NCBI GenBank assembly: GCA_015065225.1
Contig: SVQR01000005.1
Coordinates: 1 to 46,536, forward strand
Length of the DNA: 46,536 nucleotides
Source of the DNA: Oscillospiraceae bacterium
GTDB lineage: Bacteria; Bacillota; Clostridia; Oscillospirales; CAG-382
Direction of reading: 5' to 3'
Under the pieces are notes generated by a model that did no database searches, was not told the DNA's origin, and saw only the letters and a program-made list of their open reading frames with translations. Positions 33,113 to 41,699 of this stretch are shown here, one piece after another. Each line of letters opens with the position of its first letter. The first letter of the stretch is position 1. The position numbers and the translations under genes are program-made.

Positions 33113-34549
33113 TCAATCAAGTGCTACCTTTCTGAGCTCGATGTTCATGATATCGCAGAACAGCTCTATCGCTTCTGTGTTGTCACCTGTGCCGAGAGCA
33201 AGGTGATGTGTCGGACCTTCGCTGCACCAGCGTTCGATGAAGTCCTGAACCGAACAGCCGAATCTGCATCTTGTGTTGGTGTTGCCTGTCTGAGGAATGT
33301 CGCCGGAGATGGATTCACCCTTACCGAGGATCATCTTCATCTTGCCGTCGCCCGCAACCGAGCAGGAGAGAAGGCTTATCGGACCTGCCTTTATATTGAA
33401 CTCTACGCCGATACCGCTGCCGGATTTTCCGTGGAATTTCTTGAGCTTGCGGAGTATCGGCTTTTTGTCGCTTATGTTGATGTTGTGAGGTCCGTCGTGA
33501 CCGATAAGGCAGATATCGTCGTCACTGTCAAAGGGGTGAAGCTCGGCAAAGGAGCCTCCTCCTCCGACTCTGTTCATTACAAGCATTGCGGCACAGGTTT
33601 TAAGATCGGCCTCGCCTGCGAGAGGAATGCCCGCACTTGTGAGAAGAGTATTTCCGAGGATGAGGTTTGCACCGATATTCTCGTATTCGTTGCCGTTCTC
33701 ACCCTTGTAGTAGTATGCAAGACCGGTAAGATCGTTTCTTGCGATAAGCTCATCAAGACCTACAGCACATCTTGCCGACCATTCAAGATCCGCATCCTTG
33801 ACATAGTCTGTAAGAGGATCGTTGGAGGGCTCCTTGATGTCGAATGTCCTCTTTATCTCCTCAATCTTTTCCTTGATCTTTATATCGTCTGCCGCATTTA
33901 CATATTCGCGAAGCTCGCACATCTCAAGCATCTTTACGTGTGTGCCGAAGGTTCTTGAAAATGCGGTCGGATCGGTATGCATATCGTACATTCCCTCGTA
34001 TGTGTGTCCGAGGTAACCGATCTTTGCGTACTTGAAAGCCGCCTTTGCTGTGAGAGCCTTTTCCCAGAGATCTATCTTTTTTGCTATCTTGGCTGTTTCG
34101 CTGCTTGTTGCAACAAGGAACTTGGGCATCTTTCTGCCGAGTCTTTCGTAAACGCCTGCGACTTCGGGCATAGCACAGATATCATCGTTGCAAAGCTGCA
34201 TATATGTGGTGGTTTTCTTGTAATCAAGGTGTGTGAGAGGCTGAATGCCCACAAGAATCTGCGGTACATCGAGGTATATCGCAAAGGGAGCTGCGACAGC
34301 ACTTGTAACGTATGTTGTCATAACAAGGAAAAGTGCGTCAACATCTTCCTTCTTGAGTCTCTGCACCGCTTCGAATGCGGAGTCAACATCATCCGCAAAG
34401 CCTGCGTCAAAGAGGTCGGAGTTCTTAAAATACTTTGCAAATTCTCCGGATTTCTTGGAAAGCTCCTCGTAAAGTCCGTCAAACTGAGGCCAGTATACCT
34501 TGTGGCCGAGAGATACGATACCTATCTTAGGTCTTCTTATATTTGCCAT
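33113..34549 (-). CDS. L-fucose/L-arabinose isomerase family protein
   Basis: 478 residues from the ATG at 34549 (AAAGGA six bases upstream on the minus strand). The N terminus (PKIGIVSLGHKVYWPQFDGL) and the EDVDALFLVMTTYVTSAVA block match the FucI/AraA-type N-terminal domain. The central AKIGYLGHTYEGMYDMHTDPT and GEADLKTCAAMLVM segments, with HPFDSDDDICLIGHDGPHN after them, provide the acidic and His residues expected for Mn2+ binding. The C terminus GPTHHLALGTGDNTEAIE is a family hallmark. Such enzymes interconvert aldoses and ketoses (L-fucose to L-fuculose, L-arabinose to L-ribulose); which sugar is used cannot be settled. Nearby fucosidases suggest fucose, and the GH127 gene suggests arabinose. 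No kinase or aldolase of these pathways is in the window. Confidence 0.82.
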   Translation of the reverse strand: MANIRRPKIGIVSLGHKVYWPQFDGLYEELSKKSGEFAKYFKNSDLFDAGFADDVDSAFEAVQRLKKEDVDALFLVMTTYVTSAVAAPFAIYLDVPQILVGIQPLTHLDYKKTTTYMQLCNDDICAMPEVAGVYERLGRKMPKFLVATSSETAKIAKKIDLWEKALTAKAAFKYAKIGYLGHTYEGMYDMHTDPTAFSRTFGTHVKMLEMCELREYVNAADDIKIKEKIEEIKRTFDIKEPSNDPLTDYVKDADLEWSARCAVGLDELIARNDLTGLAYYYKGENGNEYENIGANLILGNTLLTSAGIPLAGEADLKTCAAMLVMNRVGGGGSFAELHPFDSDDDICLIGHDGPHNINISDKKPILRKLKKFHGKSGSGIGVEFNIKAGPISLLSCSVAGDGKMKMILGKGESISGDIPQTGNTNTRCRFGCSVQDFIERWCSEGPTHHLALGTGDNTEAIELFCDIMNIELRKVALD

Positions 34550-34791
34550 GATTATTCCTTTCCGCCGAATGTCAAGCACATTACAGCAAAGCATATATTT
34601 TCTTAATATACTCATATTCTACAGCAAAAAACATGATTTGTAAATAGACTATCCATCTTTTTTTAGCACAAAACGACTAACTTTAAAAAATGTCAGACAC
34701 TATCGTTGTATTTTTAATATCCGCAACAGATGACAATGATTCAATGCGAGGTGTCTCAATCTGAATTTTTGATGAAAATTATCGCTTAATT

Positions 34792-34840
34792 ATTGCATTT
34801 TGTCCAATATTGGTATATAATAGTAAACTGTAGAAAGTTT
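34792..34840 (+). promoter_or_regulatory. Promoter-operator candidate of the MarR-ABC operon
   Basis: TTATTG (34792-34797), 18-base spacer, TATAAT (34816-34821), followed directly by an imperfect palindrome AAACT-GTAGAA-AGTTT (34825-34840), well placed for autoregulation by the MarR protein. The rest of the divergent region 34550-34930 shows nothing else that I can support. Confidence 0.45.
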
Positions 34841-34930
34841 TGCGCGGATATAAGTGGAGCTGAGGCATTTTTATAAGTATGCACGGTTCGTATCTTTTTG
34901 TCTGCGGTCATCGGTTATGTGAAAGGAATT

Positions 34931-35434
34931 ATGACGTACATGAATGATGATAATCGCTACAGCAGCTGCTTCCCGAATGATCACGACCGGTCAGTCAATA
35001 TACTTATAGGAGAGATAGCAACTCTTCTTGCGAACGCGGTTAACAAGGAAAATGATGCCAACGGTGTCGCAGTGGGATTCCGTGCCATTCTTTTCTGTCT
35101 TGCACAGAAGGATGGAATAACTCAGCTTGAGATAGCAAGAAAAGTAGGTATAAAGCCGCCTACTGCAAGTGTGGCTCTTGTAAAGATGGAAACGGAAGGC
35201 TATATTACCCGCGAAGCACCGAAGAATGATCTGAGAAAGATAATAGTAAGGCTCACCGATAAAGGCAGGGAAACGGTAAACAATATGCTGGAAGTGTTCT
35301 TTGAATGTGACAGAGTTATTGCAAGCGTTCTGACAAAGAATGAGCTTTCAACGCTTACTGATCTTCTTCAGAGAGTAAAAGACCGTGTATACGCGGCAAA
35401 GGATGCACGCACATCGGAAAGCATTTCCGAATGA
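34931..35434 (+). CDS. MarR-family transcriptional regulator
   Basis: About 167 residues. The winged helix-turn-helix is clear: L-E-I-A-R-K-V-G-I-K-P-P-T-A-S-V-A-L-V-K-M-E-T-E-G-Y-I read as two helices and the turn, then REAPKNDLRKIIVRLTDKG as the wing. The start is uncertain: the ATG at 34931 has AGGA only three bases away, while the ATG at 34940 has it twelve bases away. It precedes two ABC exporter genes on the same strand (123 bases to the first), the common arrangement in which MarR represses a multidrug exporter and is relieved by ligand binding. That role is inferred. Confidence 0.88.
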   Translation: MTYMNDDNRYSSCFPNDHDRSVNILIGEIATLLANAVNKENDANGVAVGFRAILFCLAQKDGITQLEIARKVGIKPPTASVALVKMETEGYITREAPKNDLRKIIVRLTDKGRETVNNMLEVFFECDRVIASVLTKNELSTLTDLLQRVKDRVYAAKDARTSESISE

Positions 35435-35557
35435 TCACGGGAGAATATCGGTGTATCCGTAAAAACAGGAATGATATATAACGTGAGCAAGCCCCTTATT
35501 GAATACGGGATCTGTATCCCATAAAACCCAATCATCGAAAGGAATGATCAGCAAAGT

Positions 35558-37273
35558 ATGAAAAAAATGTTTGGCTACATGAAGCGTTACTGGTTTATCG
35601 CGCTTCTTGCTCCCATCACCATGATAGCGGAGGTATTTATAGATCTTCAGTTGCCAAAGCTCATGTCTTCCATTGTAGACGAGGGCGTACTCAAGGGCAA
35701 TCTTGGCCTCGTAATAAATACGGGTATATGGATGATAGTACTGTCCATAATAGGAGGTCTTTCGGGAATACTTGCGGCGGCATTTGGCTCTATCGCATCA
35801 CAGAATTTCGGAAATGACGTAAGATGTGCTGCATACAAAAAGGTAATGAGCCTCTCTCCCGAACAGACAGATAAATTTACTACAGGCTCGCTTGTCACAA
35901 GGATCACAAATGACATACAGCAGGTGCAGATGTTCATGAATTTTCTGCTCAGGATGTTTGTACGTTCTCCCATGTTCTTTGCGGGCGGTATAATCATGAT
36001 GCTGGGACTTAATCTCAGCTTTGCGACAGTAGTTGCCATCTCGCTTCCCCTTATGCTTATAGGTGTCGTGCTTATCGTTATGAGAACAAATCCCATGTTC
36101 AAGGTGGTACAGGAAAAACTTGACAAGGTAAACTCCGTTGTAATGGAGAACGTCACCGGTGCAAGAGTGGTAAAGGCGTATGTAAGGGAGGAGCATGAAA
36201 CAAAGCGTTTCGGCAAGGCAAACAACGATCTTTGCGATACCAACCTTAAAGTACATATGATCCTGGCACTTATGAACCCCATCATCATGATAATCATGAA
36301 CGCATCTGTTATCGCCATCATTTATATCGGCGGTTTTCAGGTGCAGGCTCGTGCAATGGATGTTGGTGATGTCATGGCGGCGGTAACATATGTTACACAG
36401 ATACTCCATTCCGTAATGATGATAACGATGATGTTCCAGATGATATCCAGAGCTTCAGCCTCTGCGGGACGTATCAGCGAAGTACTTGACACCGAGCCTG
36501 TTATAAAGGGCGGTACAAAGGTGCTTGAAGGTGAGATAACGGATATAGAATTTAAGGATGTATCCTTCAAATACCCCGGCACAAGCGGAAACAATATTCT
36601 TGCCGATGTTGACTTTAAGCTTCACAAGGGCGAAACGGCAGCGATCCTCGGCTCTACCGGTTCGGGAAAGACAACGCTGGTTGCACTTATCGCAAGATAC
36701 TATGATGTCTGCTCCGGCGAGATACTTATAAACGGCGTCAATGTCAAGGAATATACACTCGATTCTCTCCGTAAAAAGATAGGTTATGTTCTTCAGAAGA
36801 GTGAGCTGTTTTCCGGCACTGTTGAAGAAAACATCAAGTGGGGAGATGAGAACGCAACTCTCGAGCAGGTAAAGGAATGTGCAAGGATCGCACAGGCAGA
36901 TGACTTTATCATGGGCTTCAATGATGATTACAATACGGTTATCGGTGAAAAAGGCGCATCGCTCTCCGGCGGTCAGAAGCAGAGAATATCCATTGCCCGT
37001 TCCATCATGAAAAAGCCTGAGGTGCTTATTTTTGACGACAGTACATCCGCGCTTGACCTGGGTACGGAATCGAGACTTCACGCGGCACTTCGTGAGAATC
37101 TTTCGGATACTACCGTTATAATGATCGCACAGAGAATCGCAAGCGTACGAAACTGCGACAAGATATTCGTTCTTGACGGCGGAAGGATAGTCGGCAGCGG
37201 AACTCACGATCAGCTTTTGGCGGACAATGAGGTCTATATTGATATCTACAACTCTCAGCTTTCAAAGGAATGA
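35558..37273 (+). CDS. ABC exporter half-transporter A (degenerate ATPase site)
   Basis: 571 residues: six transmembrane helices (about 1-300) then a nucleotide-binding domain. Walker A is GSTGSGKTT from about residue 365, the signature is LSGGQKQR, and Walker B reads LIFDD. The residue after the Walker B Asp (D493) is D494 rather than the catalytic Glu, the hallmark of the degenerate subunit in heterodimeric exporters such as TM287/288. The partner is the next gene, 60 bases downstream. The GAAAGGA site is 17 bases from the ATG, longer than usual, so the exact start may lie at a following Met (codon 4). Likely function: ATP-driven export of drugs or lipids across the cytoplasmic membrane under MarR control; the substrate is unknown. 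Confidence 0.93.
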   Translation: MKKMFGYMKRYWFIALLAPITMIAEVFIDLQLPKLMSSIVDEGVLKGNLGLVINTGIWMIVLSIIGGLSGILAAAFGSIASQNFGNDVRCAAYKKVMSLSPEQTDKFTTGSLVTRITNDIQQVQMFMNFLLRMFVRSPMFFAGGIIMMLGLNLSFATVVAISLPLMLIGVVLIVMRTNPMFKVVQEKLDKVNSVVMENVTGARVVKAYVREEHETKRFGKANNDLCDTNLKVHMILALMNPIIMIIMNASVIAIIYIGGFQVQARAMDVGDVMAAVTYVTQILHSVMMITMMFQMISRASASAGRISEVLDTEPVIKGGTKVLEGEITDIEFKDVSFKYPGTSGNNILADVDFKLHKGETAAILGSTGSGKTTLVALIARYYDVCSGEILINGVNVKEYTLDSLRKKIGYVLQKSELFSGTVEENIKWGDENATLEQVKECARIAQADDFIMGFNDDYNTVIGEKGASLSGGQKQRISIARSIMKKPEVLIFDDSTSALDLGTESRLHAALRENLSDTTVIMIAQRIASVRNCDKIFVLDGGRIVGSGTHDQLLADNEVYIDIYNSQLSKE

Positions 37274-37333
37274 TACTTGTATCATAACCTTGTACAGTAA
37301 AGCTAAGAGTCATAACTCGGAAAGGATATTACA

Positions 37334-39256
37334 ATGAACAATACACCAGGAAAGAATAACCGTCCGCAAGCGGGAGGCCCCGGAAGACCGGGCGGAAGAC
37401 CGGGAGGTCCGAACGGTGCCATGCTCAACATGGAAAAACCGAAGGATACATGGGGAACTCTCAAAAAGCTGATAGCTTATATAGGTAAGAGCAAATATGT
37501 TGTAATGGGACTTCTTGCGGTAATGGTGATAACAACACTTCTGAATCTTGCAGGTCCCGCACTTCAGCAGAGGGCGATCGACTCAATAACGATATACACG
37601 GAAGAAGAAGCAGCAAAGCTTATCGCTGAAAACCCTGAGGCAAGACCGCTTCTTAATATTGATACGGACACACTTATGAGAATGCTTTTCATGATGGCGG
37701 CAGTATATCTTGCAAGTGCCCTTTTGTCCTACTTCCAGGGCGTATATTCCGCAAAGCTCTCACAGTCCACCGTCAGAACAATGAGGCATGATCTTTTTGC
37801 AAAGCTGGAAAAATTGCCCATAGGATTTTTTGACACACACAGACACGGTGACATCATGAGCCGTCTTTCCAATGATACGGAAAATATATCCATGACTATA
37901 TCACAGTCCATAGGCTCACTGTTTTCGGGTGTCATCACCATTATAGGTACACTTATCATCATGCTTTCCTACAGCCCGCTTATGACTCTTGTCAGCATGA
38001 TAACCATTCCCCTTACACTTCTTGTTACAATGAAGCTCTCAAAGTTTATGCGCCGCTTCTTTAAACAGCAGCAGACACTTCTGGGTGAGCTGAACAGCGA
38101 AGTTGAGGAATCTGTCAACGGCTTTAAGACGGTCATCGCTTTTGGAAGAGAGGGAAAATGTGTTGAAGAATTTGCCGATGTAAGCCGCAAGCTCTCAAGG
38201 GCGGGAATAAAGGCGAATATTTTCGGTGGAGTGATGGGACCTCTCATGAACGTTATCGGTAACCTCGGTTATCTCCTTGTTGCGGCGATAGGCGGTTATC
38301 TTGCCATCACAACTGCAGGTACAAAGGGAGCTATCACGGTCGGTGTCATCCAGGCATTCCTGCTTTATTCCAAGCAGTTCTCAAGACCTATAAACGAGAT
38401 TGCAAATCAGTATGCGGCGATCCAGACAGCGATTGCAGGTGCTGAACGTGTATTTGAGATACTGGATGCTGATCCGGAGATAAATAAGGGTACTTTTGAG
38501 ATAAACGAAAGCAATATAAGCGGTAACCTTGAATTCAACGATCTCGTATTCTCCTACGTCGAAGGCGAGCAGGTGCTTAAGGGCTTTGATCTTAAGGTAC
38601 AGCCCGGACAGAAGATTGCCATTGTCGGAAAGACCGGTGCGGGAAAGACCACCGTTGCAAATCTTCTCACACGATTCTATGAGCTTGACAGCGGTGAGAT
38701 ACTTCTTGACGGCAGAAATATTACCGATATCACCAAGGAATCTCTGCGTAAGAATATCGCCATTGTTCTTCAGGACACGGTGCTGTTTTCGGATACAATA
38801 AAAAACAACATCCGTTACGGCAATGAAAATGCAACGGACGAGCAGATATATGAAGCCGCAAAGAACGCGAATATCTCCTCCTTTATAGAACATCTTCCCG
38901 ACGGCTATGACACTGTGCTTACGGAAGGCGGCGGCAACCTCAGCCAGGGACAGAGACAGCTTCTCTCCATAGCGCGTGCCTTCATTGCAGATCCGAGAAT
39001 TCTTATACTTGACGAAGCGACTTCAAGTGTCGATACAAGAACAGAGGTACACATCCAGAACGCCTTTGCAAAACTTCTCAAGGGCAGGACAAGCCTCATA
39101 ATCGCTCACAGACTTTCCACCATCAAGGATGCGGACATGATCATTGTGGTTGACAATGGTAAGGTCGCAGAATTCGGAAGCCACGAGGAGCTTATTGAAA
39201 AGAAGGGGGCATACTTCAGCCTCTACAGATCACAGTACGCAGGATTTGCCACCTGA
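37334..39256 (+). CDS. ABC exporter half-transporter B (catalytic ATPase site)
   Basis: 640 residues. A Gly/Pro/Arg-rich N-terminal segment of about 30 residues (repeats of GGRPGG type) precedes six transmembrane helices and the nucleotide-binding domain. Walker A is GKTGAGKTT, Walker B LILDE has the catalytic E561, and the signature is the altered LSQGQRQ. An intact Walker B Glu with an altered signature is exactly complementary to half A, so A and B should form one asymmetric heterodimer with a single hydrolytic site. An acidic insertion (TEEEAAKLIAENPEARP, about residues 83-99) lies between the first two helices, as in many B subunits. The ATG has GGAAAGG nine bases upstream. Followed by two hairpins. 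Confidence 0.93.
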   Translation: MNNTPGKNNRPQAGGPGRPGGRPGGPNGAMLNMEKPKDTWGTLKKLIAYIGKSKYVVMGLLAVMVITTLLNLAGPALQQRAIDSITIYTEEEAAKLIAENPEARPLLNIDTDTLMRMLFMMAAVYLASALLSYFQGVYSAKLSQSTVRTMRHDLFAKLEKLPIGFFDTHRHGDIMSRLSNDTENISMTISQSIGSLFSGVITIIGTLIIMLSYSPLMTLVSMITIPLTLLVTMKLSKFMRRFFKQQQTLLGELNSEVEESVNGFKTVIAFGREGKCVEEFADVSRKLSRAGIKANIFGGVMGPLMNVIGNLGYLLVAAIGGYLAITTAGTKGAITVGVIQAFLLYSKQFSRPINEIANQYAAIQTAIAGAERVFEILDADPEINKGTFEINESNISGNLEFNDLVFSYVEGEQVLKGFDLKVQPGQKIAIVGKTGAGKTTVANLLTRFYELDSGEILLDGRNITDITKESLRKNIAIVLQDTVLFSDTIKNNIRYGNENATDEQIYEAAKNANISSFIEHLPDGYDTVLTEGGGNLSQGQRQLLSIARAFIADPRILILDEATSSVDTRTEVHIQNAFAKLLKGRTSLIIAHRLSTIKDADMIIVVDNGKVAEFGSHEELIEKKGAYFSLYRSQYAGFAT

Positions 39257-39270
39257 TGGGCAAAAGAAAA

Positions 39271-39292
39271 ACGGTACGATATTCCGTACCGT
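39271..39292 (+). terminator. First hairpin after the ABC exporter operon
   Basis: ACGGTACG (39271-39278) and CGTACCGT (39285-39292) pair perfectly over 8 bp; the following bases (AAAATG) are not T-rich, so it is more likely an mRNA 3' stabiliser or minus-strand terminator. Confidence 0.5.
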
Positions 39293-39307
39293 AAAATGTG
39301 TATCTTT

Positions 39308-39340
39308 CCCCCGATCTTACAAAAAATCGGGGGATCTTTT
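39308..39340. terminator. Terminator between convergent ABC and sigma-factor genes
   Basis: CCCCCGAT (39308-39315) and ATCGGGGG (39326-39333) pair perfectly, followed by ATCTTTT on the plus strand and a T-rich stretch (AAAGATA complement) on the minus strand. It probably serves both directions. Confidence 0.85.
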
Positions 39341-39899
39341 ATATCTTCATCATCTTGCGAAGACTGTCCTTTGCACGCAAAACTCTTGAGCTGACCGCAG
39401 TTTCGCTGATACCGAGAGCTTTCGCTATCTCCTTCTCACGCATTCCGAGACGGTACTTCATGATGATGACATCTCTCTGTGCTGTTGGAAGTGAATCTAT
39501 AAAGCTGCGTGTCTCAGCAATACGCTCTTTGTTTATGACTATCTCCTCAACGTTTGCGTCGGGATCGGATATGTCGGCAAATACAGATTCACCGTCATCA
39601 TCATAATATCCTTCGCTCGTATGCTTCTTTTCGGTGATCTTTCTTCTTCGTATATCTCTTGCGGTATTGCGCGTGTAGATTATGATGAGAAGGATAAGAT
39701 CATCACCGGAAAGCGACATGAACTTATCTATATTCTTGTATATCTTTATAAATGTATCCTGAAGTGCATCTTCCGCATCGTGCTTGTTTTCAAGTATTTT
39801 GTAGGCCGAGTTGTACATTCTTATGCTGTGGGTGTTGTAGAGCTCCTCCAGCGCTTTTTGTTTTGTTTCGTCGCCTATCGTAAGTATAAAAGGAAGCAT
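39339..39899 (-). CDS. ECF-type RNA polymerase sigma factor
   Basis: 186 residues. Region 2 is seen at about residues 20-85 (ELYNTHSIRMYNSAYKILENKHDAEDALQDTFIKIYKNI), and region 4 at about 125-180 (LPTAQRDVIIMKYRLGMREKEIAKALGISETAVSSRVLRAKDSLRK) with its helix-turn-helix. An acidic linker (YYDDDGESVFADISDPDANVEE) separates them. The ATG at 39899 follows GAAAGGA. It directs RNA polymerase to a small regulon, usually a stress response. It lies downstream of two DUF4367-like membrane proteins on the same strand (20 bases from the nearest), which are the likely anti-sigma partners. The order, sigma last, is opposite to the usual one. Confidence 0.9.
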   Translation of the reverse strand: MLPFILTIGDETKQKALEELYNTHSIRMYNSAYKILENKHDAEDALQDTFIKIYKNIDKFMSLSGDDLILLIIIYTRNTARDIRRRKITEKKHTSEGYYDDDGESVFADISDPDANVEEIVINKERIAETRSFIDSLPTAQRDVIIMKYRLGMREKEIAKALGISETAVSSRVLRAKDSLRKMMKI

Positions 39900-39919
39900 T
39901 TGTTCATTTCCTTTCCGGT

Positions 39920-40639
39920 TTATTCTTCTGCTATAGTGGGATCTTCTTTGCTGTCATAAACACTTTGTGCGAGCCTTGCCGCATCCTCCATTGAATGTGC
40001 TCCGAAGATCCTGTAGGTGCAAGCATCGTCCGACCAGCATATGTCAAAGCTTTTGCCTATGTCGGTGCGTGTTACCGTGACCTTTGCTTTATTTCCGTTT
40101 ATGAGGACATAGAGACCATCGCCATAATTGTCGGAGCTGTCGTCCGTAGCTTCATTTTCCGCGCTTTTCGGAGTCTGAGTGTAGTATATACTGTCGTCTT
40201 CACCGCGGAACTCTATATTGTAAAGCCGCGATGATCTGACAAGTATGCTCCTTTGATACCCGTCACCGACCTGCGGCTCGAGATATCTGTCGATATAAGG
40301 CAAAACGGTATCTGTACCGTTCTTATCCGAAACAGCAAAATACTGTCCGATGTCCTTTGCCGAGAAAATACCGTCCAAAAGTCTTGCAAAGCAGAATCCG
40401 AGCACCGCAAATGCAAGCGCAAGCAGTGAAAGAAGCACCACGGCCAGAGTCCTCGCTTTTCCCGTGAGCTTTCCGTCTTTATAAAGCCCGGAGTGACGTA
40501 TCCTCTTTATTATTCGCTTAAAGCATCTTTTGCCGGGAGCATCTCCCGAGCAGCGCAGATATTCATCTATCTCTGCCCTTCCCGCATCAGATGCCGATGC
40601 ATGGAGAAGAGCATCGGTTGGGAGAAAATTTGAAGTCAT
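39920..40639 (-). CDS. Single-pass membrane protein with DUF4367-like C terminus, putative anti-sigma or co-regulator
   Basis: 239 residues from the ATG at 40639 (AAAGGA eight bases upstream on the minus strand). The cytoplasmic N-terminal part (about 1-65) has a short Asp/Glu and Cys-containing stretch (EIDEYLRCSGD) and a basic patch, then one transmembrane segment (LAVVLLSLLALAFAVLGFCFARLL, split here by position at about 65-88). The extracytoplasmic part ends in a domain like DUF4367: F-D-I-C-W-S-D-D-A-C-T-Y-R-I-F-G then S-M-E-D-A-A-R-L-A-Q-S-V-Y. The architecture fits anti-sigma or sensor proteins of Clostridia. It lies 20 bases before the sigma factor gene and shares its C-terminal pattern with the gene upstream. 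Confidence 0.65.
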   Translation of the reverse strand: MTSNFLPTDALLHASASDAGRAEIDEYLRCSGDAPGKRCFKRIIKRIRHSGLYKDGKLTGKARTLAVVLLSLLALAFAVLGFCFARLLDGIFSAKDIGQYFAVSDKNGTDTVLPYIDRYLEPQVGDGYQRSILVRSSRLYNIEFRGEDDSIYYTQTPKSAENEATDDSSDNYGDGLYVLINGNKAKVTVTRTDIGKSFDICWSDDACTYRIFGAHSMEDAARLAQSVYDSKEDPTIAEE

Positions 40640-40758
40640 GTGATATCCTTTCGGGAACAGGATACGGTGAACTGTCAGTAAAGATATACAGCGCCGCAGC
40701 TGTTCCATGCAAAAACATTCTCAAAAACGCGAAACACATCCGTCATTACGAATTGTAA

Positions 40759-41442
40759 TTACTGTCCAGCGATGGCACAAAGCTCATCTATGTCCATATT
40801 TGCCGAAAGTTCAAAGGCACATTCGCCGTCATTCCATGCAACTATGGCTATCTCTGCGCCATCCTTTTTCGTCACTGCCGCGCATCCGTTGTATTTTCCG
40901 CCGACAAGTATCTCGAAATGATCGGTGTTTTCCTTAAGTCCGAGAACAAGACTGTATGCCGATGTAAGCTTTGTGACCGTGTATGTTACCCTTACACCGT
41001 CTTTTTCGTATATCTTTCCCTTGCCGTTTTCGGAAAGACCGATGTATGTGTATTCTTTTACAAGAGCTTCGGGGAGCTTTTCGGACAGCTTTCCGTCATC
41101 GCCTATGCCTGCAGTATCATAGGTCAGCACATATTTGTCCGCCACCGTGGATACGGATACATCCGCGATCTCGCGTTTTTTGCCTGCGATGCTTCCTATG
41201 GTCATTCCGCATATCAGCAGAGCCGCCGCGGCGATTATAAGGAATTTCCTCTTAAAGCTGAGATGTCCCTTTTTCGGTATTTCCTTCTTTTGAGTCATTC
41301 CGATTATCTTTTCGGAAAGTCCTTCGGGAAGCTGTATTGCTCCGTCGGTACTGTTGTATTCAAGAATGTCATTCTTACCCGAATCCTTTGCCGCGGCAAA
41401 AAGCAAGCTGTCAAGACAGTCTCTTTTATCCTGCATATTCAT
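40759..41442 (-). CDS. DUF4367-containing membrane protein, putative anti-sigma factor
   Basis: 227 residues from the ATG at 41442, chosen because GGAGG is five bases upstream. N-terminal cytoplasmic region of about 75 residues, one transmembrane segment (about residues 68-88: LIIAAAALLICGMTIGSI), then an extracytoplasmic region ending with a DUF4367 domain (A-I-V-A-W-N-D-G-E-C-A-F-E-L-S-A-N-M-D-I-D-E-L). DUF4367 proteins usually sit beside ECF sigma genes and are thought to control them. The promoter at 41529-41557 suggests this is the first gene of a three-gene transcript ending with the sigma factor. There is a gap of about 120 bases to the next gene, with a palindrome ATTAC-GAATT-GTAAT just after the stop. 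Confidence 0.75.
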   Translation of the reverse strand: MNMQDKRDCLDSLLFAAAKDSGKNDILEYNSTDGAIQLPEGLSEKIIGMTQKKEIPKKGHLSFKRKFLIIAAAALLICGMTIGSIAGKKREIADVSVSTVADKYVLTYDTAGIGDDGKLSEKLPEALVKEYTYIGLSENGKGKIYEKDGVRVTYTVTKLTSAYSLVLGLKENTDHFEILVGGKYNGCAAVTKKDGAEIAIVAWNDGECAFELSANMDIDELCAIAGQ

Positions 41443-41528
41443 TATAACCTCCATTCGCCGACAATACGGCATGACGTGAAAGCGCGCTGTCACCTTCCGA
41501 CGTACGTTCACAGTCCTCCGTCAGATAC

Positions 41529-41557
41529 ATGATAACACACTTTTTCGTTTTTTACAA
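41529..41557 (-). promoter_or_regulatory. Promoter of the sigma/anti-sigma operon
   Basis: On the minus strand TTGTAA (41552-41557), 17-base spacer, TATCAT (41529-41534), 87 bases upstream of the first start codon. No ECF-type GGAAC/CGTC promoter is seen here, so autoregulation by the sigma factor is not supported. Confidence 0.5.
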
Positions 41558-41631
41558 TAGCTTTTTAATTTCTTTTACATCCGATAGAACGCTGACAGAG
41601 AAAAAATCTCACGCCTTTTTTAAAAAATGTT

Positions 41632-41667
41632 GAAAAAAATAAGAGGGACAGCCTTTTGAACTGTCCC
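41632..41667 (-). terminator. Terminator of the dynamin-like cluster
   Basis: GGGACAG (41645-41651) and CTGTCCC (41661-41667) pair perfectly with a 9-base loop; on the minus strand a TCTTATTTTTTTC tract follows. Confidence 0.88.
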
Positions 41668-41699
41668 AAGGTATTCATGATACGTGATCGAAGTAAAGA

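Noticed and set aside
33203..33958. 251-residue plus-strand frame
   Set aside because: It is antisense to the isomerase gene, whose family motifs are unambiguous.
40640..40758. ECF-type promoter (GGAAC) between the two DUF4367-like genes
   Set aside because: A GGAAC occurs on the minus strand, but no matching CGTC-like -10 element at proper spacing.
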